Positions 26,037-35,999 are shown, numbered from the stretch's first letter. The stretch is 55,802 bases of DNA from Motilimonas sp. E26 (GCF_021278025.1 NZ_JAIBHJ010000002.1:77141-132942); one strand, 5' to 3'. Numbers and translations are program-made. Notes: a model not told the origin generated them from the sequence alone.

Positions 26037-26417
26037 CTCATCTTGCGCTAAAAGAAGCGACTGTGTGACAAACTAAAACCACCAGCAAGGGCTAGAGGAA
26101 AGCTATTAGTTTCACCCTACCACAAAGCATATGACCTTATTTAAGATTTCAAGGCAAGAGCCTAGCCCTAGTCCAGCATCTTTTTGCTCATACTTACTAG
26201 CCCCATACTCAGGGCGAGATCTCACAATATAAATAAGGCTATTGTGTATATTTAACAGTCAAAATTAGCTATGAACTCTTGCTAGAAGTCTGCCCATTAC
26301 AAAACGTGCGAACAAAATATGTGCAATTCGATTACACATTTATCTGCACCTTTAGTTGCTGCACATTTTCTGTTCAAAGTGGAATCCCACCCTGGCCCCA
26401 TACTGGGTACTACTTTT
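26037..26417. other. Gene-free interval
   Basis: About 380 bases in which no coding frame, hairpin-terminator or recurring repeat was recognised. It lies where the third gene of the triad would be expected and may be eroded remains. Confidence 0.5.
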
Positions 26418-26759
26418 TCAATCTTGGGTAATAAACTTCCAAGCCTCCGATGCATTATCTTCAAGCTCTTTTGATTCCTTGGCAACAAATGGGATGGCTG
26501 AAGTCACCCAAACTGCAGCATCAACCATAAAGGGGATAGTTTTAAAGATAAATGCCGCAAACAGGACGATAATAAAAAAACGAGCAAATCCCTTTGCTTT
26601 AGTATCTTTAGTCTCTTGCAGCGACTTATTACAAGCGTCCCAACCCAACTTTGCAATAATCGCAACAACACCTAACTGTACAGCTAAAATAATGGATGTA
26701 ATAAAGAAAAAGATGACTAGAAAAAAAACACCTTCAACTAAACCTGCTAAAACGTCCAA
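26418..26759 (-). CDS. Small two-helix membrane protein, unknown
   Basis: A 113-residue protein with a long hydrophobic N-terminal region (LVEGVFFLVIFFFITSIILAVQLGVVAII, about 7-35, long enough for a re-entrant or tilted helix) and a second helix (FARFFIIVLFAAFIFKTIPFMV, about 58-79), followed by an acidic tail. GGAG lies seven bases before a TTG start codon, and I use that start. The family is not recognised and no operon partner is near. Confidence 0.65.
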   Translation of the reverse strand: MDVLAGLVEGVFFLVIFFFITSIILAVQLGVVAIIAKLGWDACNKSLQETKDTKAKGFARFFIIVLFAAFIFKTIPFMVDAAVWVTSAIPFVAKESKELEDNASEAWKFITQD

Positions 26760-26918
26760 ATGGCACTCCTAAAATCAAAATTCACAATCGAAACATAATG
26801 ACTCACTTATCACTTAAAAACCTTGATTTGGTTTATATCTTATTGAATTAGAGGAGATAAGCCATTGCTTCCCCCTCTGAGATATTTAGCTATGACAAGT
26901 CGCTTTAAAACAAGAGCC

Positions 26919-28463
26919 TTATGATGCCTTGCGTCTTATCTTAAGCACTATCCCTAACCCAGCGAAGAGCATGGCTAGCCCTAAAACTAAACTCATTATA
27001 ACGTCACGGGTGGTGCGCTCCATAAATGGCCGAGTAAAGTTCCATTTATGTAAAAAGCTAAACGAATAACCTTCGTAGCGTGCGTTGTCGGTGAGGCGGT
27101 CGACTAAGATCCCTGTCGCCGGATCAATAAATACCTTATCACCTAGCTTGCTATCATAATCCAGTTGCCACACAGGCAAGCGCTTGTTGCGAAAATCATA
27201 ATGTAAACCGAAGTGCGTAATAAGCTGAGTGCCTTGCAGCTGCTCAAGGGATAAACCCAACTGTTGCTCAGCCATTGCTATCACCAGTTTTTCATCGTTA
27301 AATGCCACTTGCTGGCCCGTTTTCGCCGAGATGTACAACGCCGGATCCGTAATGGCGATGCCGTCATAAATCGCGTCACGTTGCGGGGCTTGATGACCGT
27401 GATGACGGTGCTCATCTTTACCTGCCGTTTTCACCGCATCATGGACATGGCCGCCCTTACCCGCTTTGTTACTTGGTAAACTTAAGCGATAAATTAACTG
27501 CCCTTGCGGGTCGCGAATTAAACTTAAACCATTCAGCATAAAGCCAAGCTCTTTGCTAGACCATATTTGTTGGTTGAGTTCATCGTCTTGCCAAGTCAAT
27601 GGCTGCGCTAAACGCAAACCGTTGTGTTGGTCAGCGATGGCAGCATGTAACAGGTGATACAAGCCACTGCCACTAAAGCCCAGTAAAGGCAACCAGATAG
27701 CATACGCCACTAAATGATGCACATTACGCTGCCAAGTCGCCTTAGCGCTGCGCTTAATAGAAAGTACCAGCGCCATACCAGTTAGCGTGCTTAGCACCAG
27801 CACTAACATTAGTAATCCCACCAGCAATACTCGCGCATACTCAAAATCATCTAACCAATGCCAAGTGTGTAGAGTACGAAACCAGCCTTGCACTTGAATT
27901 TTGTAGTCATTAGTGAGCCCAGCTTGGGCGTTGGTTTCCGTGTGTACATAGATGGTGAGACCATCGGGCGAGTCAAACGCCACTTTATACACCGGCAGCA
28001 AGCGGTTAACCCAAGGGTAAGCATGATCAAACTGCGTTTGCAGGGTGACGGACTTGATCGCCGTATCAGCGAGGCCGGTATAATGACGCGCTAACCACTT
28101 AGCATGCTCAACATCATGATCGGCTAACTCACGATAATTACTCAAATCAAAGTAACGCCGCGGCGCCAATTCATCTTGCGTCACCTGTAGCACCGCCCCA
28201 TTGACCGAGGGCACAACCTTCACCAATAACGCTTGATTGATTTGGTGTTGTTTTAACACCGCTGGCACTTGGCTTACCAAACTGGCGGGTAATACGGCTT
28301 TAGGCGGAAAAAAAGCCGCCAACTTTGGCCCAGTCCAACTCATTAGCGGATGTAACAACCCCGACAACGCCCAGATAAATAGGCTAATAAACGCCAACCA
28401 AGCGAGACGGTTGTGCCATGTTTTAGCCGGCTTTAACAGCGGCTTTAAAAATTTAAACTGCAT
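26919..28463 (-). CDS. PepSY-associated inner-membrane protein
   Basis: A 514-residue protein with the PepSY_TM layout: TM1 (about 20-40), a periplasmic PepSY-type region, TM2 and TM3 (about 210-260), a second large periplasmic region and a C-terminal helix (VIMSLVLGLAMLFAGLGIVL). Such proteins accompany TonB receptors and are thought to reduce or release iron or siderophore in the periplasm. A His-rich loop (GGHVHDAVKTAGKDEHRHHG, about residues 345-365) suggests metal contact. It follows the TonB receptor gene after 93 bases on the same strand, which supports joint metal uptake. Confidence 0.87.
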   Translation of the reverse strand: MQFKFLKPLLKPAKTWHNRLAWLAFISLFIWALSGLLHPLMSWTGPKLAAFFPPKAVLPASLVSQVPAVLKQHQINQALLVKVVPSVNGAVLQVTQDELAPRRYFDLSNYRELADHDVEHAKWLARHYTGLADTAIKSVTLQTQFDHAYPWVNRLLPVYKVAFDSPDGLTIYVHTETNAQAGLTNDYKIQVQGWFRTLHTWHWLDDFEYARVLLVGLLMLVLVLSTLTGMALVLSIKRSAKATWQRNVHHLVAYAIWLPLLGFSGSGLYHLLHAAIADQHNGLRLAQPLTWQDDELNQQIWSSKELGFMLNGLSLIRDPQGQLIYRLSLPSNKAGKGGHVHDAVKTAGKDEHRHHGHQAPQRDAIYDGIAITDPALYISAKTGQQVAFNDEKLVIAMAEQQLGLSLEQLQGTQLITHFGLHYDFRNKRLPVWQLDYDSKLGDKVFIDPATGILVDRLTDNARYEGYSFSFLHKWNFTRPFMERTTRDVIMSLVLGLAMLFAGLGIVLKIRRKAS

Positions 28464-28556
28464 GGGAATACCTTACATATGCCTTACCATCAACAGCTTC
28501 CAAGCACCTATGTTGCCAATCACCAAGTTCTTGGAGCCGTATTCTAAAATCAGCCC

Positions 28557-30713
28557 TTAAAACTGTGCGTCAATACCTAAGTAAAAACTGCGTGGCGCAC
28601 CCGGACGATAGGAAATATTAGGGTTACCCACTTGGTTGGAGGTGTAAGTAGAATAACGTGTATCCGCTAAGTTCATTACCCGACCACGCAACATCACGCG
28701 GTCGCTAATTTCATAGCTGGCGCGCAAGTTAAATAAATCATGGCCCTGATATTTATTGGTGTTGGTTTCGTCGGTGTAGTATTCACCTAAGTGCTCCCAC
28801 TCAACCTCTATTGCTAGTCCATCTAAGGCTAACGGCGCGTATTGGAATGCAAGATTACCCATGGTGTTGGGCGCTTTACCGACATCAAAACCAGCATAGT
28901 TGCGCGTTTCAACCACTGGAGGAACACAAGCTGGTGGATAGCAAGAGTAAATATATTGATAGGCTTTGTACTCTTGCTGGTTGTAAGTAAAGCCCGCGTT
29001 CATACCCCACTCGTCAGTTAGGTCACCTGCCAACGACAACTCAATCCCTTGGTGCTGCGTTTTACCGGCATTGGTGGTTTTACGATCGCGGCCATCAATA
29101 TAGCTGACCACTTGGTTTTTCACTATCATGTGGTACAAGGTCAGGTCATAGCCAAAGCTATCACTTAAATCACCACGAAAACCTATTTCAAAACTGTCTG
29201 ATTCAACTGGTTTTAGATCCGTGGTATTAACCGTTGAGCCAGAGCGAAATAACTGGCCAACGGAAGGAATACGAAACGCATTACGATAATTGGCATAGGT
29301 TTGATGACCTTGATTAAAGCTATACACCGCGCCCAGTTTGGGGCTGAGGTGGTTAAAATCAAGAGACTGAGAATCGGGGCGCAACCAACGGCCTCGGCCA
29401 ATAATTTCACTGACACTGCGGTCAAGATTATCGGTGTAATCAAGGTGAAAATAGTCATAACGCAGCCCAGCCACTAAACGCCAATTATCTGCTGGTGTCC
29501 ATTCGCCATGCACATAGGGTGAAATAGAGGTTTGGTCAGCATCATAATCGTAATGAGTACGACCTGTTTCACTGTAATCGGTAAAAATGTCGCCTTGCTT
29601 GGTTACCGAAATTTGCTTTTCTTGGTAGTCAGATACAGTGTGGTCGATGTCGACACCGGTGATCAATTCACCTTGCTCAAAGTTATAACGGTACTTACTT
29701 AATAGACCAAATGACTGGAAGTTGGTTTCACGAATGTTCGGATCATAAGTTACCATCCAACTGGGCATCATCTTAGTGGTGTTATCACGATAGAAGGGCG
29801 TAAAACTCAGTAGCGATACATCACTTAGCTCGGTGGCAATTTCCCCCGTTAAGCGAAAGGCACTCACATCACGAAAACCAATGTCGCCATGGTATTTATT
29901 CTTGGTCGGATTATTTTTGTAATCATCTTCTTCTAAATCTGACACGCCACTTTGGTCAACACCGGTATAAGCTGCGATCAACTTGTAACTGGTCGCACTA
30001 GAAAGATTGCCGTCAAAACGCAGTGAGGTAGAGTAACGCTGATATTCTGACTCATCACGATAACCGTCACTGTCAGTCAGGTTTAACTTAAATGCCATGC
30101 CATGATCGTCATTAATATCAGTGCCACCAGAAACCAGCGCGCGTTTCCAGCCATGCTCTCCCCCTTCAAGGTTTACTCGCCCTGACGCGTAATCGGGACA
30201 GGCCTCAGTCACCGAGTTAATCACCCCGCCGATGGCATCGCTACCATAGAGTGATGATCCTGGTCCTTTGGTCACTTCCACTCGCTCGGCCTGAGGAATA
30301 TTCACTTCGTATAAACCGTTGTGATTGAAGAAACCGGTAGGACGAGTCGGCACCCCATCTTCTAAAAACAGATACACGCCACTGGTTGAAATTGGTTGGC
30401 GGATTGACGTCATATGCCCTTCGCCGCCGAGGTTATTAACATGCACACCCGCCACTCGATTAAGTAACTCTGCGGGGTGAGATGGCGAGACAGCTTCAAT
30501 TTCTTCTTTGTCTTGCACGCTAACACTTTCCGCCAACTCGCTACGGGATTTACCTTCACGAGTGGCAGTGATCACCATGGTATCAACGCTGTTAGTCGTC
30601 GTTTCAATTTGGCCCGGTTCAGTTTGCCCTTGCTCAGATTGCGCAAACGCGGCAAAAGGTACAATACTGCTCATCGCCAATGCGATTAAGGTTTTTTTAG
30701 TTGTTATATTCAT
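28557..30713 (-). CDS. TonB-dependent outer-membrane receptor
   Basis: A 718-residue receptor with signal peptide MNITTKKTLIALAMSSIVPF ending in AFA. A TonB-box-like stretch (DTMVITA) comes first, then the plug (LAESVSVQDKEEIEAVSPSH ... RVEVTKGPGSSLYGSDAIGGVIN), then a 22-strand barrel ending in the expected aromatic residue (YLGIDAQF). The ligand could be a siderophore, haem or a metal chelate. The PepSY gene downstream and the DUF2946 gene upstream point to metal uptake. I did not recognise a Fur box in the upstream 170 bases. Confidence 0.94.
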   Translation of the reverse strand: MNITTKKTLIALAMSSIVPFAAFAQSEQGQTEPGQIETTTNSVDTMVITATREGKSRSELAESVSVQDKEEIEAVSPSHPAELLNRVAGVHVNNLGGEGHMTSIRQPISTSGVYLFLEDGVPTRPTGFFNHNGLYEVNIPQAERVEVTKGPGSSLYGSDAIGGVINSVTEACPDYASGRVNLEGGEHGWKRALVSGGTDINDDHGMAFKLNLTDSDGYRDESEYQRYSTSLRFDGNLSSATSYKLIAAYTGVDQSGVSDLEEDDYKNNPTKNKYHGDIGFRDVSAFRLTGEIATELSDVSLLSFTPFYRDNTTKMMPSWMVTYDPNIRETNFQSFGLLSKYRYNFEQGELITGVDIDHTVSDYQEKQISVTKQGDIFTDYSETGRTHYDYDADQTSISPYVHGEWTPADNWRLVAGLRYDYFHLDYTDNLDRSVSEIIGRGRWLRPDSQSLDFNHLSPKLGAVYSFNQGHQTYANYRNAFRIPSVGQLFRSGSTVNTTDLKPVESDSFEIGFRGDLSDSFGYDLTLYHMIVKNQVVSYIDGRDRKTTNAGKTQHQGIELSLAGDLTDEWGMNAGFTYNQQEYKAYQYIYSCYPPACVPPVVETRNYAGFDVGKAPNTMGNLAFQYAPLALDGLAIEVEWEHLGEYYTDETNTNKYQGHDLFNLRASYEISDRVMLRGRVMNLADTRYSTYTSNQVGNPNISYRPGAPRSFYLGIDAQF

Positions 30714-30881
30714 TTCTAATTCAACACGTTTATCAGCTAAGTTGGCGCTTTATTGGCATCTCAACCAAACAATCACTTTCGTTAGCAAAATTAATTTTGA
30801 TATTGAATTTGCAAGAAAAATCAAGCGGCAACCAAAGTTACACCGCAAAGCTTTCCAACAAAATCAGATTAAATGAGGCGG

Positions 30882-31340
30882 TTAAACGTGTTGTGGCGGC
30901 GGGGCGCGCAGGAGGGGTTGAAACCAAATAACATTTGCATATTCAAGGCCATTAGATTGATACCAAATAGCAGTGAGCTGGCTTAATAATAAGCTAGGTT
31001 TGATGCCAAGATAGACCTGCTGCAGTGCACTAAGATCGACTGCAGGTACACATAAAGCGCATTTAAATTTAGAAAAAGGAGAATCGCCGTGACCATCCAA
31101 ATTAGCAACATCGGCATTAAGACCATCACTGGTAGCCATCGCATTGCCAGCAAATAGCTCACTTGCCTTAACCCACTTAAATCCCGTGGCGGTACAAATC
31201 AGTATTTTTTCGTTCGGATCGTAACCCTGCAGCGCCGGATTAACGGCACTGGCAGCGCTGGCATAGAAGGGCAGCATCAGCTTCAGCAGAACTGATATAA
31301 CGAGAAATCGTGCCCAATGTCGAAAACATCCTTGTTTCAT
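30882..31340 (-). CDS. DUF2946 family exported protein
   Basis: A 152-residue protein with an N-terminal hydrophobic signal (FLVISVLLKLMLPFYASAASA). The DUF2946 features are present: ILICTATGFKWV, a CALCVPA motif near the middle, and the C-terminal PLLRAPPPQHV. The family is often found beside TonB receptors and copper-related genes, and the paired Cys may bind metal. It lies 168 bases upstream of the receptor on the same strand, so co-regulation is likely but an operon is not certain. Confidence 0.75.
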   Translation of the reverse strand: MKQGCFRHWARFLVISVLLKLMLPFYASAASAVNPALQGYDPNEKILICTATGFKWVKASELFAGNAMATSDGLNADVANLDGHGDSPFSKFKCALCVPAVDLSALQQVYLGIKPSLLLSQLTAIWYQSNGLEYANVIWFQPLLRAPPPQHV

Positions 31341-31466
31341 GGCGCGCAGATTAGCGACTCAGCAAAGCAAATGCAACATTTCGTTAACAGCATTAAATAA
31401 AACGCAAATAACCAACCACTTGCAACTTATTGCTATAGCAGTAAACTATCCGCGCTTTTTAAGCAC

Positions 31467-31630
31467 ATTCTCAGGGCGGGGCGCAATTCCCCACCGGCGG
31501 TAAATTGTTTTCACCTCGATGTCGAGATAAACAAAAGCCCGCGAGCGCTTGGTTAACTCTGTTTAAGCAAGGTCAGCAGATCTGGTGTAACTCCAGAGCC
31601 GACGGTCATAGTCCGGATGAGAGAGAATAA
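31467..31630 (+). promoter_or_regulatory. FMN riboswitch (RFN element)
   Basis: All conserved RFN blocks are present in order: TCTCAGGGCGGGGCG, CCCCACCGGCGGTA, AGCCCGCGAGCGC, GGTCAGCAGATCTGGTG, CCAGAGCCGACGGTCATAG and TCCGGATGAGAGAGAAT. A sequence at 31640-31647 is perfectly complementary to the core AGCCCGCG at 31536-31543, a probable switching helix. It lies 138 bases before ribB and should lower RibB synthesis when FMN is plentiful. Confidence 0.97.
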
Positions 31631-31767
31631 AAAATAATGCGCGGGCTCGTCCGTTAGCAGGCTATTGTCAGCCATTTGCTAATGGGCACTTGCGTAGGCT
31701 TTTTTCGTGGTCAAACACGTCCTCTATCAGCCCTGATTCTGGTATCTATTTATAGAAGGAATTTACC

Positions 31768-32421
31768 ATGAGTCAGTCTTTATTAACCCCATTTGGCACC
31801 CCGATGCAGCGTGTTGAAACGGCATTAATCGCCCTACAACAAGGCCAAGGTGTACTGGTTGTTGACGATGAAAATCGTGAAAACGAAGGGGATTTTATTT
31901 TTTCAGCGCAGCACCTCACTACCGCACAAATGGCGATGATGATCCGCGAAGGCAGCGGTATTGTGTGTTTATGTTTACCAGAAGAGCGTGTTAAGCAGCT
32001 CGATTTACCACAAATGGTTAGCAACAACACCAGCCAAAATCACACCGCTTATACTGTGACTATCGAAGCAAAAGAAGGCGTAACCACAGGTGTTAGCGCC
32101 GCCGATCGCGTGACCACCATCAAAGCCGCCACCGCAGCCAACGCCAAGCCCGAAGATTTATCACGTCCCGGCCATGTGTTTCCGCTAAAAGCGGTCAATG
32201 GCGGCGTGTTAGTAAGACGCGGTCATACCGAAGCGTCGGTCGATTTAATGCGACTAGCCGGACTCGATCCTTTTGGCGTGATTTGCGAATTAAACAATAT
32301 TGATGGCTCAATGGCACGCTTACCTGAAGTGGTTAAGTTTGCTACGCAACATCAAATGCCCGTACTGTCGATTGAAGATTTGGTGAGTTACATTAACAGC
32401 CAGCAAAGCTTGGCGGGTTAA
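31768..32421 (+). CDS. ribB: 3,4-dihydroxy-2-butanone 4-phosphate synthase
   Basis: Riboflavin pathway enzyme that converts ribulose 5-phosphate to DHBP and formate. At 217 residues it is the single-domain RibB type, not fused to RibA. The motifs [15 protein letters not shown] (metal-binding Glu), [11 protein letters not shown] and [28 protein letters not shown] are diagnostic. The ATG is preceded by GAAGGAA. An FMN riboswitch controls it from upstream, and no other rib gene is adjacent, the usual orphan ribB arrangement in gammaproteobacteria. Confidence 0.98.
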   Translation: MSQSLLTPFGTPMQRVETALIALQQGQGVLVVDDENRENEGDFIFSAQHLTTAQMAMMIREGSGIVCLCLPEERVKQLDLPQMVSNNTSQNHTAYTVTIEAKEGVTTGVSAADRVTTIKAATAANAKPEDLSRPGHVFPLKAVNGGVLVRRGHTEASVDLMRLAGLDPFGVICELNNIDGSMARLPEVVKFATQHQMPVLSIEDLVSYINSQQSLAG

Positions 32422-32427
32422 TTTATT

Positions 32428-32618
32428 AGGTAGGAGCCCCAGTCATGGGGCGATAAAGCGCTTTTTCGCTGAGCAAGCTCAGTTCCTCTATAGAAGGAAT
32501 ATCGTGTAGAGGGCAAATATACTCGGCGATATTGCTAAGTTCAGAATATCATTCGCCGAGCAAGCTCGGCTCCTACGGGGGAATATCGTGTAGGAGCCGA
32601 ATTTATTCGGCGAATAGG
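32428..32618. repeat. REP-like palindrome cluster 1
   Basis: Several short imperfect palindromes with GTAGGAGC / GCTCCTAC ends and TTCGCTGAGC or TTCGCCGAGC arms follow each other, for instance at 32431-32451, 32465-32493, 32551-32576 and 32590-32615. The same units recur at 43513-43540 and 53304-53418. They lie between convergent genes and resemble REP elements, but no RAYT transposase is in the window. Confidence 0.8.
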
Positions 32619-32621
32619 AAC

Positions 32622-34451
32622 TTAATCCTCGCCAAGGAAGCCGCCCGTTTGATGCGCCCATAGCTGGGCGTAAATCCCACCAGCCGCGACCAGTTCAGCA
32701 TGACTGCCCTGCTCGGCAATTTCACCTTTATCCAGCACGATCAGTTTATCCATCGCGGCGATGGTTGATAAGCGGTGAGCAATAGCAATAACGGTTTTGC
32801 CTTGCATGAGTTTATATAAACTAGCTTGAATCGCCGCTTCTACTTCTGAGTCCAGCGCCGAGGTGGCTTCATCTAAAATCAGGATCGGCGCATCTTTTAA
32901 TAACACTCGGGTAATGGCAATACGTTGACGCTGACCACCGGATAACTTCACGCCGCGCTCACCCACATGGGCATCATAGCCTGTGCGGCCACTAGGATCC
33001 GTTAAACCGAGAATAAACTCATGGGCTTCGGCTTGCTTGGCCGCAGCAATCATTTCTTCTTCAGTGGCATCTGGGCGTCCGTACAGCAAGTTTTCTCGCA
33101 CCGAACGATGCAGCAACGAGGTGTCCTGCGTTACCATGCCGATTTGCGCGCGCAAACTATCTTGTTGGATCTCACGAATGTCCTGATCGTCAATGAGAAT
33201 ACGTCCTGACTCAACATCGTGGAAACGCATCAACAAGTTCACTAAGGTTGATTTACCGGCTCCCGAGCGACCCACTAGACCAATTTTCTGGCCCGGTTTA
33301 ATGGTAAATTGCAAATTATTAATCACGCCTTTGTCCTCACCATAGTGAAAACCAACCTGATCAAATTTAATTTCGCCCTTATTAACTACTATCGGCTGCG
33401 CACCCGCTTTATCTTGAATTTGTAATGGCTTAGACAGGGTATTCATGCCGTCTGTCACTGTGCCCATGTTTTCAAATAAGGCACTGACTTCCCACATGAT
33501 CCATTGCGCCATGCCGTTTAAACGTAGCGCTAATGACACCGCAATGGCAATAGCACCAACCGTAATTAAGCTGCCAGACCAAAGCCAAATAGCCATCGCC
33601 GAAATAACAAATACCAGTAGATAATTAATAACGTTGACCGACATATTCAGGCTGGTTGCTAAGCGCATTTGTTTGTACACCGTCGCCATAAATTCGTCCA
33701 TGCCTTCTTTGGCATAGTCGGCTTCACGGTTAGTGTGTGAGAATAGTTTTACGGTGGTGATATTGGTGTATGAATCGACAATACGACCCGCCATCATCGA
33801 ACGCGCATCAGCTTGTTCAGCTGAAATTGCACGTAGCTTAGGTACAAAATACATTTGAATGCCAACATAAGCGGCCAACCATACCAACATAGGCAGCATT
33901 AAACGCCAATCAGCCGAGGCAACCAATACCAGCATAGAGGTGAAATACACCACAATATACATTAGGACATCAAGTAGCTTCATCACGGTTTCACGCACCG
34001 ACAGCGCGGTTTGCATCACCTTAGTTGAAATCCGCCCTGCAAAATCATCGGCATAAAACGACACACTTTGTTTAAGTAAAAACCGGTGTGCCAACCAGCG
34101 GATTGACATCGGATAATTACCCAATAAGGTTTGATGCACCAACAACGAATGCAATAGACCAACTAAAGGCATCGCCACCAGCAGCACAATACTCATATAA
34201 ATCAGTGTGCCCGACTCTTCTGCTAGGAAAGTGTCTGGGTTTTTATCCGCTAACCAATCAACAAGTTGTCCCATGAAACGAAATAATGATACCTCTAATA
34301 CTGCGCCTAATGCTGTTAATAATGACATCAGAAGCAGTGGGATCCACATTCCCTTGGTGTAGTGTCGGCAAAAAGCTAACAACCCCTTTGGTGGCTGGGT
34401 CGGCTCTTCGGGCGGAAAAGCAGGCAGTAGGCGTTCAAAAAAGCCAAACAT
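32622..34451 (-). CDS. ABC exporter, permease-ATPase half transporter
   Basis: A 609-residue MsbA/MDR-type half transporter. Six membrane helices lie in about residues 35-330, followed by an ATPase domain with Walker A GRSGAGKST, signature LSGGQRQR and Walker B LILDEATSALD. It would form a homodimer in the inner membrane and export lipids, peptides or drugs. The substrate cannot be told from the sequence. An AGGA site precedes the ATG. It is followed on its 3' side by REP-like repeats. Confidence 0.93.
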   Translation of the reverse strand: MFGFFERLLPAFPPEEPTQPPKGLLAFCRHYTKGMWIPLLLMSLLTALGAVLEVSLFRFMGQLVDWLADKNPDTFLAEESGTLIYMSIVLLVAMPLVGLLHSLLVHQTLLGNYPMSIRWLAHRFLLKQSVSFYADDFAGRISTKVMQTALSVRETVMKLLDVLMYIVVYFTSMLVLVASADWRLMLPMLVWLAAYVGIQMYFVPKLRAISAEQADARSMMAGRIVDSYTNITTVKLFSHTNREADYAKEGMDEFMATVYKQMRLATSLNMSVNVINYLLVFVISAMAIWLWSGSLITVGAIAIAVSLALRLNGMAQWIMWEVSALFENMGTVTDGMNTLSKPLQIQDKAGAQPIVVNKGEIKFDQVGFHYGEDKGVINNLQFTIKPGQKIGLVGRSGAGKSTLVNLLMRFHDVESGRILIDDQDIREIQQDSLRAQIGMVTQDTSLLHRSVRENLLYGRPDATEEEMIAAAKQAEAHEFILGLTDPSGRTGYDAHVGERGVKLSGGQRQRIAITRVLLKDAPILILDEATSALDSEVEAAIQASLYKLMQGKTVIAIAHRLSTIAAMDKLIVLDKGEIAEQGSHAELVAAGGIYAQLWAHQTGGFLGED

Positions 34452-34641
34452 GGCATATCCTTTTTTATTTGCAGGTAAAGAAGAGGCAAAATCGGCAACA
34501 AAGCTGCCGAATAGGTGAACTGAATATGATAAGCGAAATCAGGCAGTCGGATCTAACTAAAAATGCGCATTGTTTGTTCTAATTTTTCATTTATAAATCA
34601 ATTAAGTTGGCCATGTAAGCGACCAACTTATCGTACCAGCA

Positions 34642-35457
34642 TTACAGGTGGATGTGGCCTGATAGGTATTTTTTTCCTTGGCCTGATAACAGCACTCTGC
34701 CCGCGGCCAATAGCTTACAGTGCATTGCGCCCCCGCGTTTAGATGCTTGATATGCGTTGATACTCGCTTTCTCTAACTGTCGGCTCCAATAGGGCGCCAA
34801 AATGCAGTGCGCCATACCAGTAACTGGGTCTTCATCTATACCATAACTGGGCAGGAAAAAGCGCGACTCGCAGTCATAGTCAGATCCTTCCTCTCCCAAT
34901 GCTGTCACCAAAACAGAGTGGGGATGCAAGCGAGCTAAAATGTTCATATCTGGTGTCAGCGCCCTGAGTTGCTGCACACTGTCGAGTACAACTAAATAAA
35001 CAGGGTCGTCTTGGTTAGTGGCTTCTAATACATTTGCAACGGGCACACCCAAGCCAAGTTCAATGTCAGCAGGGATCAACTCATCAGCCACCATGGCAGC
35101 TGGAATTTGCGGGAAATTTAACTGTAATTGCTCACCTGATTTTGTCACCGTTAGCTCACCGCTTTTACTGTGAAACACCACCTGCTCTCCATTAACTCCC
35201 ATTTCATTAAACAACACAAAGGCGCTGGCCAAGGTGGCATGACCACATAAAGGGACTTCACAGGCTGGCGTAAACCAGCGGATCTGATATTGACCTTGGC
35301 TGATGGGCACAAAAAAAGCTGTTTCCGCTAAATTATTCTCGGCGGCAATTTGCTGCATTAATTCATCACTTAACCATGACTCTAACGGCACTACCGCTGC
35401 GGGATTGCCTTTAAATAGCTCATCGCTAAATGCATCGATTTGAAATAACGTTAACAT
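34642..35457 (-). CDS. PhzF family isomerase-like protein
   Basis: A protein of about 271 residues with the PhzF/diaminopimelate-epimerase fold. The N-terminal IDAFSDELFKGNPAAVVPLE, the early ENNLAETAFFVP with the catalytic Glu, and WFTPACEVPLCGHATLASAFVLF are family signatures, as is DEDPVTGMAHCILAPYW. Most members have no known substrate; this one is not in a phenazine cluster. Three Met codons are possible; I use 35457 because the family normally begins just before this motif. Confidence 0.88.
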   Translation of the reverse strand: MLTLFQIDAFSDELFKGNPAAVVPLESWLSDELMQQIAAENNLAETAFFVPISQGQYQIRWFTPACEVPLCGHATLASAFVLFNEMGVNGEQVVFHSKSGELTVTKSGEQLQLNFPQIPAAMVADELIPADIELGLGVPVANVLEATNQDDPVYLVVLDSVQQLRALTPDMNILARLHPHSVLVTALGEEGSDYDCESRFFLPSYGIDEDPVTGMAHCILAPYWSRQLEKASINAYQASKRGGAMHCKLLAAGRVLLSGQGKKYLSGHIHL

Positions 35458-35714
35458 CCTTATTCCCATTAACAGTGGTTCTTCTTTGATACCATAAAAG
35501 CTGAGCAAAGATGACGCAAGACAATAAGCTGCAAAGATGAGTTGTTAAGCATCAATATCTGAGCCTTTCAACCTAGTTTTACTTGTCTCCGTCATAGCCT
35601 AAAGGCATACTTGGCGCCGAAATTAATAACAAAATCCTTGCGAGAGCCTGCATGGCCCCATGGAAAACACAACACCATTAAACTTATAAAAGTTTATACA
35701 TAGGGATTATAAAA

Positions 35715-35999
35715 ATGTTTAATGTAAACGAATATTTCGACGGTAAAGTGAAATCGATTGCCTTTGAAGGCCAAGATCTTCCTGCAACTGTAGGTGTGAT
35801 GGCAAAAGGCGAGTACGAGTTCTCTACTGGCGCTAAAGAATACATGACAGTGGTAAGCGGTAGCTTAACCATTAAACTAGCTGGCTCTGATGAGTGGAAA
35901 ACTTACACTGACGGTCAAATGTTCCCAGTGGAAGCTAACTCTAGCTTTTCAGTAAAAGTAGATGTTGATACGGCTTACCTTTGTAAATACGAAGGTTAA
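35715..35999 (+). CDS. ppnP: Pyrimidine/purine nucleoside phosphorylase
   Basis: A 94-residue single-cupin protein of the YaiE/PpnP family, which phosphorolyses several nucleosides to base and ribose 1-phosphate. [38 protein letters not shown] and [13 protein letters not shown] are the conserved parts. It has its own promoter region and a strong terminator. Confidence 0.95.
   Translation: MFNVNEYFDGKVKSIAFEGQDLPATVGVMAKGEYEFSTGAKEYMTVVSGSLTIKLAGSDEWKTYTDGQMFPVEANSSFSVKVDVDTAYLCKYEG

Noticed and set aside
30714-30881. Fur box before the TonB receptor
   Set aside because: I could not find a convincing 19-bp match by eye, so no site was listed.
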